Below are positions 19,545 through 28,349 of a stretch of 64,000 bases of DNA, piece by piece. A program made the position numbers and the translations under genes. The notes under the pieces are model-generated. The model was not told where the DNA came from and searched no databases. It worked only from the letters and a program-made list of their open reading frames with translations. Source of the stretch: Moraxella sp035181385. Its GTDB lineage: Bacteria > Pseudomonadota > Gammaproteobacteria > Pseudomonadales > Moraxellaceae. The stretch's first letter is position 1. Every line of letters starts with the position of its first letter. The stretch covers positions 372,001 to 436,000 of the forward strand of contig NZ_JAXCJK010000001.1 in assembly GCF_035181385.1 (NCBI RefSeq). Reading direction: 5' to 3'.

Positions 19545-20633
19545 ATGTCAGCTGACAGCAATATCACCATTAAAACCACAAAGGCTCAACGCACCACCAA
19601 AACTGAGCCAAAAACCAAAAAATCAGTGACGCCAGACACTGCCAGTCAGCTTGAAAACTTATTAATACACGCAACACCTGATGATTTGATAGAAGTAGAA
19701 CAACTATTGAGCAAATACCTACCGACAACTGCCACGCATCAAATCACCAACCAAATTCGCAATAATAAATCCAAAGACACACAGCTTTCAGACAATTGGC
19801 GTGAAGGTGGTTATCCTTACAAGCATCGCCTAAGCCGTAAAAATTATGAAGCACAAAAGTATAAGCTACAAATTGAGCTGTTAAAGCTACAACATCACAT
19901 CAAGACCACAGGTCAACGATTGGTCATTATCTTTGAAGGTCGTGATGCGGCGGGCAAAGGTGGCACCATTAAGCGTTTTATGGAACATCTCAATCCTCGT
20001 GGAGCAAGGGTTGTTGCCTTAGAAAAACCAACAGAACAGGAAAAAGGACAGTGGTATTTTCAGCGTTATGTACAGCACCTACCTACCGCAGGCGAGATTG
20101 TTTTATTTGACCGCTCTTGGTATAACCGTGCAGTGGTTGAGCGAGTCATGGGATTTTGCACCGATATAGAATATCAAACTTTCATGCATCAGGTTCCTGA
20201 GTTTGAAAAGCACCTCATTGAATCTGGCATTCAGCTGGTAAAATTTTGGTTTTCGGTATCACGAGATGAGCAAAAAGCACGCTTTGCAAGTCGTGAGAAC
20301 GACCCACTCAAACAGTGGAAACTTTCACCTGTTGATAAGGCCTCATTAAACAAATGGGACGATTATACACTTGCCAAAGAAGCCATGTTTTTTAATACCG
20401 ACACTGCTGAATCACCTTGGATTGTCATCAAGTCCGATTGCAAAAAACGCGCTCGTCTTAATGCCATGCGTTATGTGCTCAATAAAATCAATTATGAAAA
20501 CAAAGACACTCGTCAAATCGGCAATATTGACCCTCTGATCGTTGGTCGTGCTGGTGCATTGTACGAAAAAGATGAACGCACCGATTTGTCAGTAACTTCC
20601 GCCAGAATCACCTTGGCAACCAAAAACAACTAA
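19545..20633 (+). CDS. ppk2: Polyphosphate kinase 2
   Basis: 362 residues. PPK2 enzymes transfer phosphate between polyphosphate and nucleotides, usually making GTP or ATP from the diphosphate. After a Lys/Thr-rich N-terminal tail of about 80 residues comes the kinase core: Walker A FEGRDAAGKGGTIKR near 130, Walker B VLFDRSWYNRAVVERVMGF near 185, and the lid segment with several Arg/Lys (ARFASREND). A single PPK2 domain points to class I. ATCAGGAGT lies 6 bases before the ATG. A strong terminator follows. Confidence 0.94.
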   Translation: MSADSNITIKTTKAQRTTKTEPKTKKSVTPDTASQLENLLIHATPDDLIEVEQLLSKYLPTTATHQITNQIRNNKSKDTQLSDNWREGGYPYKHRLSRKNYEAQKYKLQIELLKLQHHIKTTGQRLVIIFEGRDAAGKGGTIKRFMEHLNPRGARVVALEKPTEQEKGQWYFQRYVQHLPTAGEIVLFDRSWYNRAVVERVMGFCTDIEYQTFMHQVPEFEKHLIESGIQLVKFWFSVSRDEQKARFASRENDPLKQWKLSPVDKASLNKWDDYTLAKEAMFFNTDTAESPWIVIKSDCKKRARLNAMRYVLNKINYENKDTRQIGNIDPLIVGRAGALYEKDERTDLSVTSARITLATKNN

Positions 20634-20661
20634 GATCAACAAATCTAGACAGATGATTAAC

Positions 20662-20689
20662 AAAAATACCGCTTCATGGCGGTATTTTT
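20662..20689 (+). terminator. Intrinsic terminator after ppk2
   Basis: A perfect 11-bp stem AAAAATACCGC / GCGGTATTTTT with a 6-nt loop, ending in a T run, 28 bp after the ppk2 stop. It could also act on the minus strand after the ferredoxin gene. Confidence 0.88.
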
Positions 20690-20809
20690 TGATACTTAAA
20701 AGGTCAGCCCCAATAAGTCATCACATATCACATCAACTTTGATTTATGAACACACTCTTTTGATGGCATTAGATCACTTGTATTTAGCAGATGGTACATT
20801 TGCCATACT

Positions 20810-21133
20810 TTAAATGGTCAGCCATGACTCTACGCTTTTATCCTCAAATAAAGCCAGTTGCTCGGCATCGGTCTTAGACGCATAAGTCACACACACCGTA
20901 CCCATAGGGCAACAACAACACGCCAACACCTCATCATCATCAAGCATGGCAATCGGCGTACGCACCATTTTTAAGGCACCAGTTTTAGCAGTAACTCGCA
21001 TCTTGCATGAGCCACAATACCCCTGCTGACATTCAAAACGCACCAGCTCATGCTCTGTACGCCTCATACCTTCTAATAGCGTCTCATTATCATGCAAATA
21101 AAAACGCATCTCGTCAGTGAATACCCAACCCAT
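20810..21133 (-). CDS. 2Fe-2S ferredoxin, YfaE-like, serving NrdB
   Basis: 107 residues with a plant-type [2Fe-2S] site: Cys-x4-Cys-x2-Cys (CQQGYCGSC, from about 35) and the last ligand in a run of four Cys (VLACCCCPMG, about 72-75). It sits 80 bp downstream of nrdB on the same strand. In E. coli the ferredoxin YfaE follows nrdB and delivers electrons that rebuild its diiron-tyrosyl cofactor, so the same role is inferred. The extra cysteines of the CCCC run are unusual, and which one is the ligand is not obvious. Confidence 0.88.
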   Translation of the reverse strand: MGWVFTDEMRFYLHDNETLLEGMRRTEHELVRFECQQGYCGSCKMRVTAKTGALKMVRTPIAMLDDDEVLACCCCPMGTVCVTYASKTDAEQLALFEDKSVESWLTI

Positions 21134-21213
21134 ATCAACCCTGCTTTTTGCACAATGTTCAATGATTTGATAGTTGCATTACCATTCATACACAGCGATT
21201 GTTAACAATCACT

Positions 21214-22344
21214 TTATAGCTCAAAATCATCTAAATCCACATCATCTAAATCGGAGTCAATTTGACCAACCAAATAGGTGGTAATTTCTGTCTCTTGTGG
21301 GGCAACTTGCACATTATCTGACGACAACCACGCATTAATCCAAGGAATCGGATTGGATTTGGTATCAAAAATTGTCGGCAAACCAATCGCTGCCATGCGT
21401 GTATTGGTAATAAACTCAACATATTGGCATAAGATGTCTTTATTCAACCCAATCATCGAACCATCTTTAAATAGATATTCTGCCCATGCCTTTTCTTGGT
21501 CAGCGGCACTTTTAAAAATCTCTATCGCCTCTGCCTCACACTCTTTGGCAATCTCAAGCATTTCAGGATCATCACGACCTGTACGCATCAGATTAATCAT
21601 GTGCTGTGTACCATTAAGATGCAGTGCCTCATCACGAGCAATCATCTTTATGATTTTGGCATTACCCTCCATGACTTTGCGTTCAGCAAAAGCGAATGAA
21701 CAAGCAAAAGACACATAAAAGCGAATCGCCTCTAACACATTGACCGCCACAATGCACAAATACAACTTTTTCTTCAAATCTTTTAGCGATACATGTATGC
21801 TCTCACCACACACCGTATAAAGCCCTTCTCCATGCAAATCGTACAACTGTGCCGCACAGTGTAGCTCATCATAATAGCGTGCAATGTCGCTGGCACGCTC
21901 TAAGATATGCTCATTATCAATAATGTCATCAAAAATCTTAGCAGGGTCGTTGACGACATTACGGATAATGTGCGTATAGCTACGAGAGTGAATGGTTTCA
22001 GAAAAGCTCCAAGTTTCAATCCAAGTTTCAAGCTCAGGGATAGAAACTAGGGGTAATAGCACCACATTTGGGCTACGACCTTGAATGCTATCAAGCAGGG
22101 TTTGATATTTTAGATTTGATAAAAAAATATGCTGTTCATGAACAGACAATTCAGCAAAGTCAATACGATCACGACTCACATCAATTTCCTCTGGTCGCCA
22201 AAAAAATGACAACTGCTTTTCAATCAACTGCTCAAAAATTGGGTGTTTTTGTTGGTCATAACGAGACACATTGACAGGTTGCCCAAAGAACATGGGTTCT
22301 TTTAAAACATCGTTTTTAGTTTGGCAAAAAATTGAATAATGCAT
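21214..22344 (-). CDS. nrdB: Ribonucleoside-diphosphate reductase beta subunit (class Ia)
   Basis: 376 residues, matching NrdB. It holds the diiron centre and stable tyrosyl radical that starts catalysis in NrdA. The radical Tyr and first ligands lie in WSFSETIHSRSYTHIIRN (about 115-130), and the second Glu/His pair in ARDEALHLNGTQHM (about 235). The C-terminal tail is acidic with a final Phe-Glu-Leu, as needed for binding NrdA. The YfaE-like ferredoxin follows 80 bp later. Two NrdR boxes lie upstream, while nrdA itself is about 21 kb away. Confidence 0.96.
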   Translation of the reverse strand: MHYSIFCQTKNDVLKEPMFFGQPVNVSRYDQQKHPIFEQLIEKQLSFFWRPEEIDVSRDRIDFAELSVHEQHIFLSNLKYQTLLDSIQGRSPNVVLLPLVSIPELETWIETWSFSETIHSRSYTHIIRNVVNDPAKIFDDIIDNEHILERASDIARYYDELHCAAQLYDLHGEGLYTVCGESIHVSLKDLKKKLYLCIVAVNVLEAIRFYVSFACSFAFAERKVMEGNAKIIKMIARDEALHLNGTQHMINLMRTGRDDPEMLEIAKECEAEAIEIFKSAADQEKAWAEYLFKDGSMIGLNKDILCQYVEFITNTRMAAIGLPTIFDTKSNPIPWINAWLSSDNVQVAPQETEITTYLVGQIDSDLDDVDLDDFEL

Positions 22345-22394
22345 GAGTGATTTCCAAATGACTTTAAAATGATTTCAGACGAAGCAAATTAATA

Positions 22395-22441
22395 TAACAA
22401 CATATGGTATATTATTTTATTAATTACACATTATATAGTGT
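22395..22441 (-). promoter_or_regulatory. Tandem NrdR boxes upstream of nrdB
   Basis: The box at 22426-22441 reads ACACATTATATAGTGT, 15 of 16 positions of the published NrdR palindrome acaCwAtATaTwGtgt. A weaker copy lies at 22395-22410, exactly 31 bp closer to nrdB. NrdR sites are known to come in pairs about three helical turns apart. They lie 50-100 bp before the nrdB ATG in the 168-bp spacer, so repression by NrdR-(d)ATP is inferred. Confidence 0.72.
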
Positions 22442-22512
22442 TAAATTTCGGATAATTTTAGCATATTTTTTTTAATTTCGCATGGTTTTTTTAATAATAA
22501 ATCTCAATAAAC

Positions 22513-23382
22513 TCATGAGCGGATTTTCTTTGCACCAAAGACATGGGTCAGCAAAGAAGCCATGACCACCACAATCCCCAGCCAGTGCCAAGCGGTTAAT
22601 TGCTCAGCCATAAACAACATACCTGCCAATAGTGCCACCACAGGCACAAAAAGTGCAAGGGGCGTTACCTGACTGGCAGGATAGCGTAGCAGTAAGTAGC
22701 CCCAGCCACCATAACCCAAAAGGCTTGCAACATAAGCCAAATACAGTATGCTTAGCCAACCCAGTGGTTTTAAATTGGCAATCTGCACGCCCACGCCATC
22801 GGCACCATACAGACACAACGAGCCAGCAGTAAACGCCACAAATGTCGATAGGTTGCCCCAAACAACAAGCGATATTGGATTGATATTACCCAATTTCTTG
22901 ACGACAATATTACCCAGTGCCCACGAAAACGACCCTGCCATCACGACAAAAAGCCCAATAACCGCCATGTCGCCTTGAAATTGCCCCACACCAATCAAAA
23001 ACAGGCCCACTGCCGCAATCATCATGGCAAAAAAATGATGGCGACGCACCCCTTCTTTAAAAACCAATGCCGCCAAAATCACCGTAAAGGACACCTGACT
23101 TTGATGCACAAGGGCAGCAAGCCCTGTTGGCACACCCATAGACAATGCCAAAAACATAAAAGCAAATTGCCCAAAGCTAATCGTCAATCCGTACAGTATC
23201 AGCCATCGCCACAGCAAAGGGGGACGAGCCAAAAAGAAAATGGCAGGCAAAAGTAAAAAGGCAAATCTAAGCATGCCCAGCACCATCGGCGACACATCAA
23301 ACAGAGCAATCTTCATAAAAATAAAATTAATGCCCCATATCAATATCACCGCAATTGCAATTAACCAGTCCTTGTTAGCCAT
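22513..23382 (-). CDS. EamA/DMT-family transporter
   Basis: 289 residues with about ten hydrophobic segments arranged as two EamA repeats of five helices (roughly 5-135 and 148-285). The ends are short and there is no signal peptide, as in inner-membrane drug/metabolite exporters such as RhtA or YdcZ relatives. The N-terminal pattern IWGINFIFMKIAL and the internal VPTGLAALVHQSQVSFTVIL are typical. Substrate unknown. The Sel1-repeat gene begins downstream on the opposite side of the metZ cluster; all three run on the minus strand but with spacers that may hold promoters. Confidence 0.88.
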   Translation of the reverse strand: MANKDWLIAIAVILIWGINFIFMKIALFDVSPMVLGMLRFAFLLLPAIFFLARPPLLWRWLILYGLTISFGQFAFMFLALSMGVPTGLAALVHQSQVSFTVILAALVFKEGVRRHHFFAMMIAAVGLFLIGVGQFQGDMAVIGLFVVMAGSFSWALGNIVVKKLGNINPISLVVWGNLSTFVAFTAGSLCLYGADGVGVQIANLKPLGWLSILYLAYVASLLGYGGWGYLLLRYPASQVTPLALFVPVVALLAGMLFMAEQLTAWHWLGIVVVMASLLTHVFGAKKIRS

Positions 23383-23412
23383 ATTTCCTACTTTTTGGAT
23401 TCAGTGAGTTTT

Positions 23413-24297
23413 TTAGTGATGTCCGCCTTCCATCTGATTTAAAAGCTTAAAAGCAGGTTCGTGGTTCTTGGCAGATTGTCGCAACCAATCTTTTGCCAAA
23501 TTCTCATCCTTTGCAACCCCCTCACCTTTTAGATAACAAAGTGCCAATTGGTATATGGCAGGCTCAAAGCCCAAATCGGCAGCTTCTTTAAAATAAGAAA
23601 ACGCCCTCACCAAATCCTGTGCCACACCATCACCATGCTGATAACACACCGCCAATTGATACTTAGCTTCCAAAATACCACTCGTTGCCGCTTTTTCAAA
23701 ATAAGCCATCGCCTTAGCATCATCTTGAGATACGCCACGCCCCATACGGTAAAGATTGCCCAAATTCAAATACGACAAAACAAAACCCTGACCAGCCGCT
23801 CTCTCATACCAATCGACCGCCAAACGATCATCTGCTGGCACACCCACACCGTGTTCATACATCAAAGCAATGTTATGGCAAGATTCAGCATAATCCTGAT
23901 CAGCGGCTTTTTTATACCAGTCAAACGCCACTTGATGGTTTTGGATAACCCCAAAGCCATGATAGTACATGACACCCAAGTTGTGGCAGGCCTTAACATC
24001 GCCTTGATTGGCGGCTTTTAAAAAAAGCTCATGCCCTTTTTGATGGTCTTGTCGCACTCCAAGCCCATTGCAGTGCATGACCGCCAAACTACGCTGTGCA
24101 TCTGCCAGACCAAGCACCGCCGCTTCAAGTAATAATGTTACTGCCGCTTCATGCTCACCGTCTTGGTGTCGTTGTGTGGCCTGCTCATACAGTGCATTTG
24201 CTTTTTGCAAGTCGGTATCATCATGCTTGGTTGGTTTGATGATGTCTGCAATGGAATCATTTTGTTTTGTTTTGAATAATTTATCTAAAAAGCCCAT
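23413..24297 (-). CDS. Sel1-repeat (TPR-like) protein
   Basis: 294 residues. After a polar N-terminus (1-55) come about six Sel1-like repeats of 36 residues, each with the A-x2-LG-x-MY-x-G-x-GV pattern, from about 60 to 275. The tail ends in Gly-His-His. No signal peptide or lipobox, so it is likely cytoplasmic. Such solenoids scaffold protein complexes; the partner is not evident. It starts 104 bp downstream of the metZ stop and runs in the same direction, ending 30 bp before the EamA gene start. Confidence 0.85.
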   Translation of the reverse strand: MGFLDKLFKTKQNDSIADIIKPTKHDDTDLQKANALYEQATQRHQDGEHEAAVTLLLEAAVLGLADAQRSLAVMHCNGLGVRQDHQKGHELFLKAANQGDVKACHNLGVMYYHGFGVIQNHQVAFDWYKKAADQDYAESCHNIALMYEHGVGVPADDRLAVDWYERAAGQGFVLSYLNLGNLYRMGRGVSQDDAKAMAYFEKAATSGILEAKYQLAVCYQHGDGVAQDLVRAFSYFKEAADLGFEPAIYQLALCYLKGEGVAKDENLAKDWLRQSAKNHEPAFKLLNQMEGGHH

Positions 24298-24401
24298 GGG
24301 TTAGTTCTGCTTTGCACTCAAAAGACATCATTATACTTGAAAAATTGATTGGACAATTGATAAAAATAATTCATCAAAAACCAAAAACAACCATCAAGCA
24401 A

Positions 24402-25649
24402 CTATAAACTATCCAAACCACGCTGTAAATCCTTGATAATATCGTCCACATTTTCAAGCCCCACCGACAAGCGGATAAGTCCGTCATTCACGCCTGCGTC
24501 CACTCGTTGCTCTGGTGTCATTCTAAAATGCGTGGTGGTGGCAGGGTGGGTGATGGTGGTTTTGGCATCGCCTAAGTTATTGGTAATGCTAATCATTTTG
24601 GTGCTGTCAATGATGTGCCACGCACTTTGTTGGCTGTCCACTTCAAAGCCGATAATCGCCCCAAACGCACCGCCTACCACTGGCAAATGACTGTGTTGGC
24701 GTTTGGCAAGTTCGTGGCTTCTGTGCTCTTTTAGCCCTGAAAAATGCACTTTGCTAACTTTGGGGTGATTGACCAAAAATTTGGCGACTTGATTGGCGTT
24801 TTCACAATGCACTTTCATTCTCAGCGACAAGGTTTCTAGCCCCTTTAACAACACCCACGCATTAAAGGGCGACAAGCTAATACCGCCTGTGCGAATGACC
24901 GTGAACGCCTTTTCCATAAGCTCATTTGAGCCAACCAATGCACCGCCCAGCACTCGCCCTTGACCGTCAATGTATTTGCTTGCTGAATGAATGACGATAT
25001 CCGCCCCCAAATCTAAGGGCTTTTGGATAGCAGGGGTGGCAAAGCAGTTATCTACAATGAGCAAAGCCCCCTTGTCGTGAGCGATTTTGGCAATCGCACC
25101 AATATCGGCAATTTGTGCCAAAGGATTGCTTGGGCTTTCTAGGTAGCAAACTTTGGTATTGTCTTGAATGGCGTTTTGCCAAGCGGTATTGTCAAAGCAG
25201 TCCACATAAGACACATCAACGCCAAAGGCTTTAAAATAAGTGTCAAACAACGCCACCGATGAGCCAAATAATTGCTTGGCACACAATAAATGGTCGCCTG
25301 CCTTTAAATACGCCAAGCACATTGTCAAAATCGCCCCCATACCGCTGGCGGTTGCCACACAGCGTTCGCCGTTTTCTAATAACGCCAGCCGTCTTTCAAA
25401 GGCTCGCACGGTGGGGTTGGTATGACGGCTATATACATTGCCTTTTTTGGTGCCGTTAAAGTGGTCAAAGGCGTCTTGGGCGTTTTGATAGACATAGCTA
25501 CTGGTGGTAAAAATCGCTTCACTATGCTCGCCTTCGTCCGTGCGATGATAACCGCCACGCACGGCAAGCGTTTGCATCGCAAAGTCAAGGCTTGGGTCTA
25601 GGCAGTCAGATTGCCAGTTTAAATCCAATTTGTGGTCAAAGTTGCTCAT
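24402..25649 (-). CDS. metZ: O-succinylhomoserine sulfhydrylase
   Basis: About 415 residues of the Cys/Met-metabolism PLP family. The PLP lysine is in HSASKYIDGQGRVLGG near residue 210, the cofactor Asp in LLIVDNCFATP near 185, and the substrate loop in SRHTNPTVRAFERRLALLENG near 65. The N-terminal VRGGYHRT and C-terminal SVGLENVDDIIKDL patterns favour MetZ, which makes homocysteine from O-succinylhomoserine and sulfide. The chosen ATG has AAGG 8 bases upstream; GTG and ATG codons at 25679 and 25667 lack such a signal. Confidence 0.88.
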   Translation of the reverse strand: MSNFDHKLDLNWQSDCLDPSLDFAMQTLAVRGGYHRTDEGEHSEAIFTTSSYVYQNAQDAFDHFNGTKKGNVYSRHTNPTVRAFERRLALLENGERCVATASGMGAILTMCLAYLKAGDHLLCAKQLFGSSVALFDTYFKAFGVDVSYVDCFDNTAWQNAIQDNTKVCYLESPSNPLAQIADIGAIAKIAHDKGALLIVDNCFATPAIQKPLDLGADIVIHSASKYIDGQGRVLGGALVGSNELMEKAFTVIRTGGISLSPFNAWVLLKGLETLSLRMKVHCENANQVAKFLVNHPKVSKVHFSGLKEHRSHELAKRQHSHLPVVGGAFGAIIGFEVDSQQSAWHIIDSTKMISITNNLGDAKTTITHPATTTHFRMTPEQRVDAGVNDGLIRLSVGLENVDDIIKDLQRGLDSL

Positions 25650-25790
25650 ATTTTTTACCTTAATCATATCTAATGACACTTAAGTTGCGTTGATTTATTT
25701 TGTCTAATTGCGTTTTAGACCATCTCTTATGATATCACAAATTCAATCATGAGGTTTTTCTAATTGACATAAAAGCATCATATATACAAC

Positions 25791-25820
25791 AAAAAAGACG
25801 GCACTTTTACCGTCTTTTTT
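25791..25820. terminator. Intrinsic terminator after ilvE
   Basis: An 11-bp perfect stem AAAAAAGACGG / CCGTCTTTTTT with an 8-nt loop, starting 16 bp past the ilvE stop on the minus strand. It isolates ilvE from metZ. Confidence 0.88.
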
Positions 25821-25836
25821 TGAACACCGCCATTCA

Positions 25837-26769
25837 TCAGTCATCAATGAATGACAACCAGTGCTTATACTTGTCATTACGACCTTGTACCACATCAAAA
25901 TAAAGACTTTGAAGCTGTTCGGTAATTTCACCACGAGAGCCATTACCAATCACACGGTCATCATATTCACGGATTGGCGTCACTTCCGCCGCCGTACCTG
26001 TCATAAAAATCTCGTCAGCAAGATAAAATTCATCACGAGTAATGCGACGCTCAACCACCTTAATGCCCAAGTCATGGGCAAACTCAATCATCGTACGGCG
26101 TGTAATGCCATCAAGTGCACCACCTGCCAAATCTGGGGTATGCAATTCACCATTTTTGACCAAAAACAGATTTTCTCCAGAACCTTGACAGACATAGCCC
26201 AACGGGTCCATCAAGATGGCTTCATCATAGCCTGCCTTGGTGGCCTCTTGATTGGCCAAAATAGATACAGGGTAATTGGCGGCTGCTTTTGCTTTACACA
26301 TCGTTACATTTGGGTGGTGGTGCGTATAGCTGGAAGTTTTTGCACGGATACCATTTTTAATGCCATCTTCGCCAAGATACGCACCCCAATGCCACGCTGC
26401 TACTGCTGCATGAATGGTGTTATCCTTGGCGGCTATACCAAGCTTTTCAGAACCCACCCAAATGAGCGGACGAATGTAGGCAGATGCCAAGCCACTTTCA
26501 CGCACCACATCTTTTTGGGCTTGCACCAGTGTCTTGTGATCATAAGGTACATTTAATTGAAAAATTTTTGCCGAATTTAATAGGCGTTCGGTATGCTCAT
26601 GCAGACGAAAAATTGCCGTGCGACCATCTGGCGTCTCATAAGCACGCACCCCCTCAAATACCGCCAAACCATAGTGCAAGCTGTGCGTCAAGACATGAAC
26701 TTTGGCTTGTGATTGCTCAATGATTGTACCATCTAGCCATAATTTACCAGGATTGGTTGCCATATTCAT
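25837..26769 (-). CDS. ilvE: Branched-chain-amino-acid aminotransferase
   Basis: 310 residues, class IV PLP aminotransferase. It makes leucine, isoleucine and valine from their keto acids with glutamate. Visible motifs are GLAVFEGVRAYETPDG near 35, the PLP lysine in YPVSILANQEATKAGYDEAI near 165, and the EIFMTGTAAEVTPI phosphate-binding strand near 255. The ATG at 26769 lies 6-9 bases after AAGGAAT. The spacer to the divergent exporter gene (26770-26950) is very AT-rich and must hold both promoters. Confidence 0.95.
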   Translation of the reverse strand: MNMATNPGKLWLDGTIIEQSQAKVHVLTHSLHYGLAVFEGVRAYETPDGRTAIFRLHEHTERLLNSAKIFQLNVPYDHKTLVQAQKDVVRESGLASAYIRPLIWVGSEKLGIAAKDNTIHAAVAAWHWGAYLGEDGIKNGIRAKTSSYTHHHPNVTMCKAKAAANYPVSILANQEATKAGYDEAILMDPLGYVCQGSGENLFLVKNGELHTPDLAGGALDGITRRTMIEFAHDLGIKVVERRITRDEFYLADEIFMTGTAAEVTPIREYDDRVIGNGSRGEITEQLQSLYFDVVQGRNDKYKHWLSFIDD

Positions 26770-26950
26770 AGCTATTCCTTAAAGTTTATTATAAATAAAA
26801 ATAGAAAAATAAAAGAAATAAAATATTGTCAGATGATTATAGCTACCCTTAATAGGTTTTGCAATGATTTTTAGAAAAAATTCAGCTTTTTATCATGACT
26901 TTTTCAAGATTTACCCTTACAATATTCCCTTTATCCCAAACCAAAAATGA

Positions 26951-27802
26951 ATGACCATTTTTATGTCAAGCTTCAATCAGGCGAAGACACGCCGCTTACC
27001 CTATATTTCTTATGAAGAACAACAACGCATCACCAGAGTGTGTGTGCGTTGTGCGTTATTGTTCATGCAATATGGTGGCGAATCAGCGGTGGTAGTTGAT
27101 TTGACCAAACGACTTGGCAGATCACTTGGTGTGAGCGGTGTTGAATGCGCCCTATCCTTTAATGCCATCACCTTGACAACACTGTACAATGGACGCTGCA
27201 TCACAACCGTAAGAAACACCATTCATCAAGGCATTAATGTGAGCATTTTAGTGCAGATTCAGCAGATTGTCATGCACGCCGAAACCACCACCAAAAACGA
27301 GCAACTGATTGATGAAGTTGAAATTCAATTTGACAACATTAATCGTACCACTTATTCCAATCATCTGATGTCTTTGTTTGTTGGTTTATCTTGTGCGTGT
27401 TTTGCCTACTTAAATGGTGGCAACTTCATCATCGCCATCATTACGCTGATTGCAGGGTTTTGTGCCATGCGAACACGCTTATATCTATCAACACATCATT
27501 TTAATCCATTTGTGGTAGTGATTATTACCGCATTTGTCGCAACAGTCTTGGGGGCATCTGCATATTTTTTGGATTTAAATGGTCTGGTAACATTGGGTGA
27601 TACCGCCGACATTGCAGTAGCATCAAGCGTGCTACTACTTGTACCCAGCTTTCCAATCATCAATGCCTTATCTGACATTCTTAAAGGGTATATCAATATG
27701 GGTTTGGGTCGCTGGGTATTTGCCACCATGCTGACCCTGTCTGCTTGCGTAGGCATTGTTACCGCACTTATTTTACTACAAATTCCACATTGGGGGTTGT
27801 GA
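26951..27802 (+). CDS. Threonine/serine exporter family, large subunit (YjjP-like)
   Basis: 283 residues. A soluble N-terminal domain (about 1-135) is followed by about five transmembrane helices (140-280), the DUF1212/ThrE layout. The next gene supplies the remaining helices. In E. coli the pair YjjP/YjjB has been reported as a succinate exporter and in Corynebacterium the fused ThrE exports threonine, so the cargo here is open. Its TGA overlaps the ATG of the next gene (tgATG). A second in-frame ATG lies at 26963. Confidence 0.85.
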   Translation: MTIFMSSFNQAKTRRLPYISYEEQQRITRVCVRCALLFMQYGGESAVVVDLTKRLGRSLGVSGVECALSFNAITLTTLYNGRCITTVRNTIHQGINVSILVQIQQIVMHAETTTKNEQLIDEVEIQFDNINRTTYSNHLMSLFVGLSCACFAYLNGGNFIIAIITLIAGFCAMRTRLYLSTHHFNPFVVVIITAFVATVLGASAYFLDLNGLVTLGDTADIAVASSVLLLVPSFPIINALSDILKGYINMGLGRWVFATMLTLSACVGIVTALILLQIPHWGL

Positions 27803-28254
27803 TGTGGTTGATTTACGATGTTTTGTTATCCTCTGTCATTACGCTTGGTTGGTGCTTAATGTTTGCCCTACCAAGTCGCTATATCATATATTGCCTTATC
27901 ATGACATCACTGGGTTTTGGCACAAAAACCCTCATGGTTAATCATGGCGTACATTTGGCGGTGGCGACTTTTTTTGGTGCCATGCTAGCAAGCTTTTTGG
28001 GCGTATGGTTTGCCCAAAGATTTCGTCTGCCCCCAAAAGCACTCATCGTACCTAGCGTGATTTGTCTCATGCCTGGCATTGCCGCCTACAAGGCGATGGT
28101 CAGTATGGTGCAGATTGGTTATTTTGGTTTTAATATGACGCTATTCACCACCATGATGTCTTATTTTTTTGATGCAACTTTTGTCATTTCTGCACTGGTG
28201 CTGGGCTTATCCATTCCAGGGATTTTATTTTATCGCAAAAGACCCATTGTCTAA
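27802..28254 (+). CDS. Threonine/serine exporter family, small subunit (YjjB-like)
   Basis: 150 residues with four to five hydrophobic helices and no soluble domain, the DUF3815 (ThrE_2) type. The motif PSVICLMPGIAAYKAM near residue 95 is characteristic. The start is the ATG that shares one base with the upstream stop, giving strict translational coupling and a probable 1:1 complex with the large subunit. A bidirectional terminator follows 50 bp later. Confidence 0.86.
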   Translation: MWLIYDVLLSSVITLGWCLMFALPSRYIIYCLIMTSLGFGTKTLMVNHGVHLAVATFFGAMLASFLGVWFAQRFRLPPKALIVPSVICLMPGIAAYKAMVSMVQIGYFGFNMTLFTTMMSYFFDATFVISALVLGLSIPGILFYRKRPIV

Positions 28255-28303
28255 TCCCATAAATACCCAACTTATCTTAAACAAGACATATGATAAAAAC
28301 ATA

Positions 28304-28336
28304 AAAAAAACGCCCAACAAATATGGGCGTTTTTTT
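28304..28336. terminator. Bidirectional terminator between exporter genes and oprM
   Basis: A perfect 13-bp stem AAAAAAACGCCCA / TGGGCGTTTTTTT with a 7-nt loop between the converging yjjB-like gene and oprM. Confidence 0.92.
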
Positions 28337-28349
28337 GATGATGAGATGA

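Noticed and set aside
25861..26556. A 231-residue frame opposite ilvE
   Set aside because: It mirrors the conserved ilvE coding sequence and has no ribosome-binding site or recognisable motifs.
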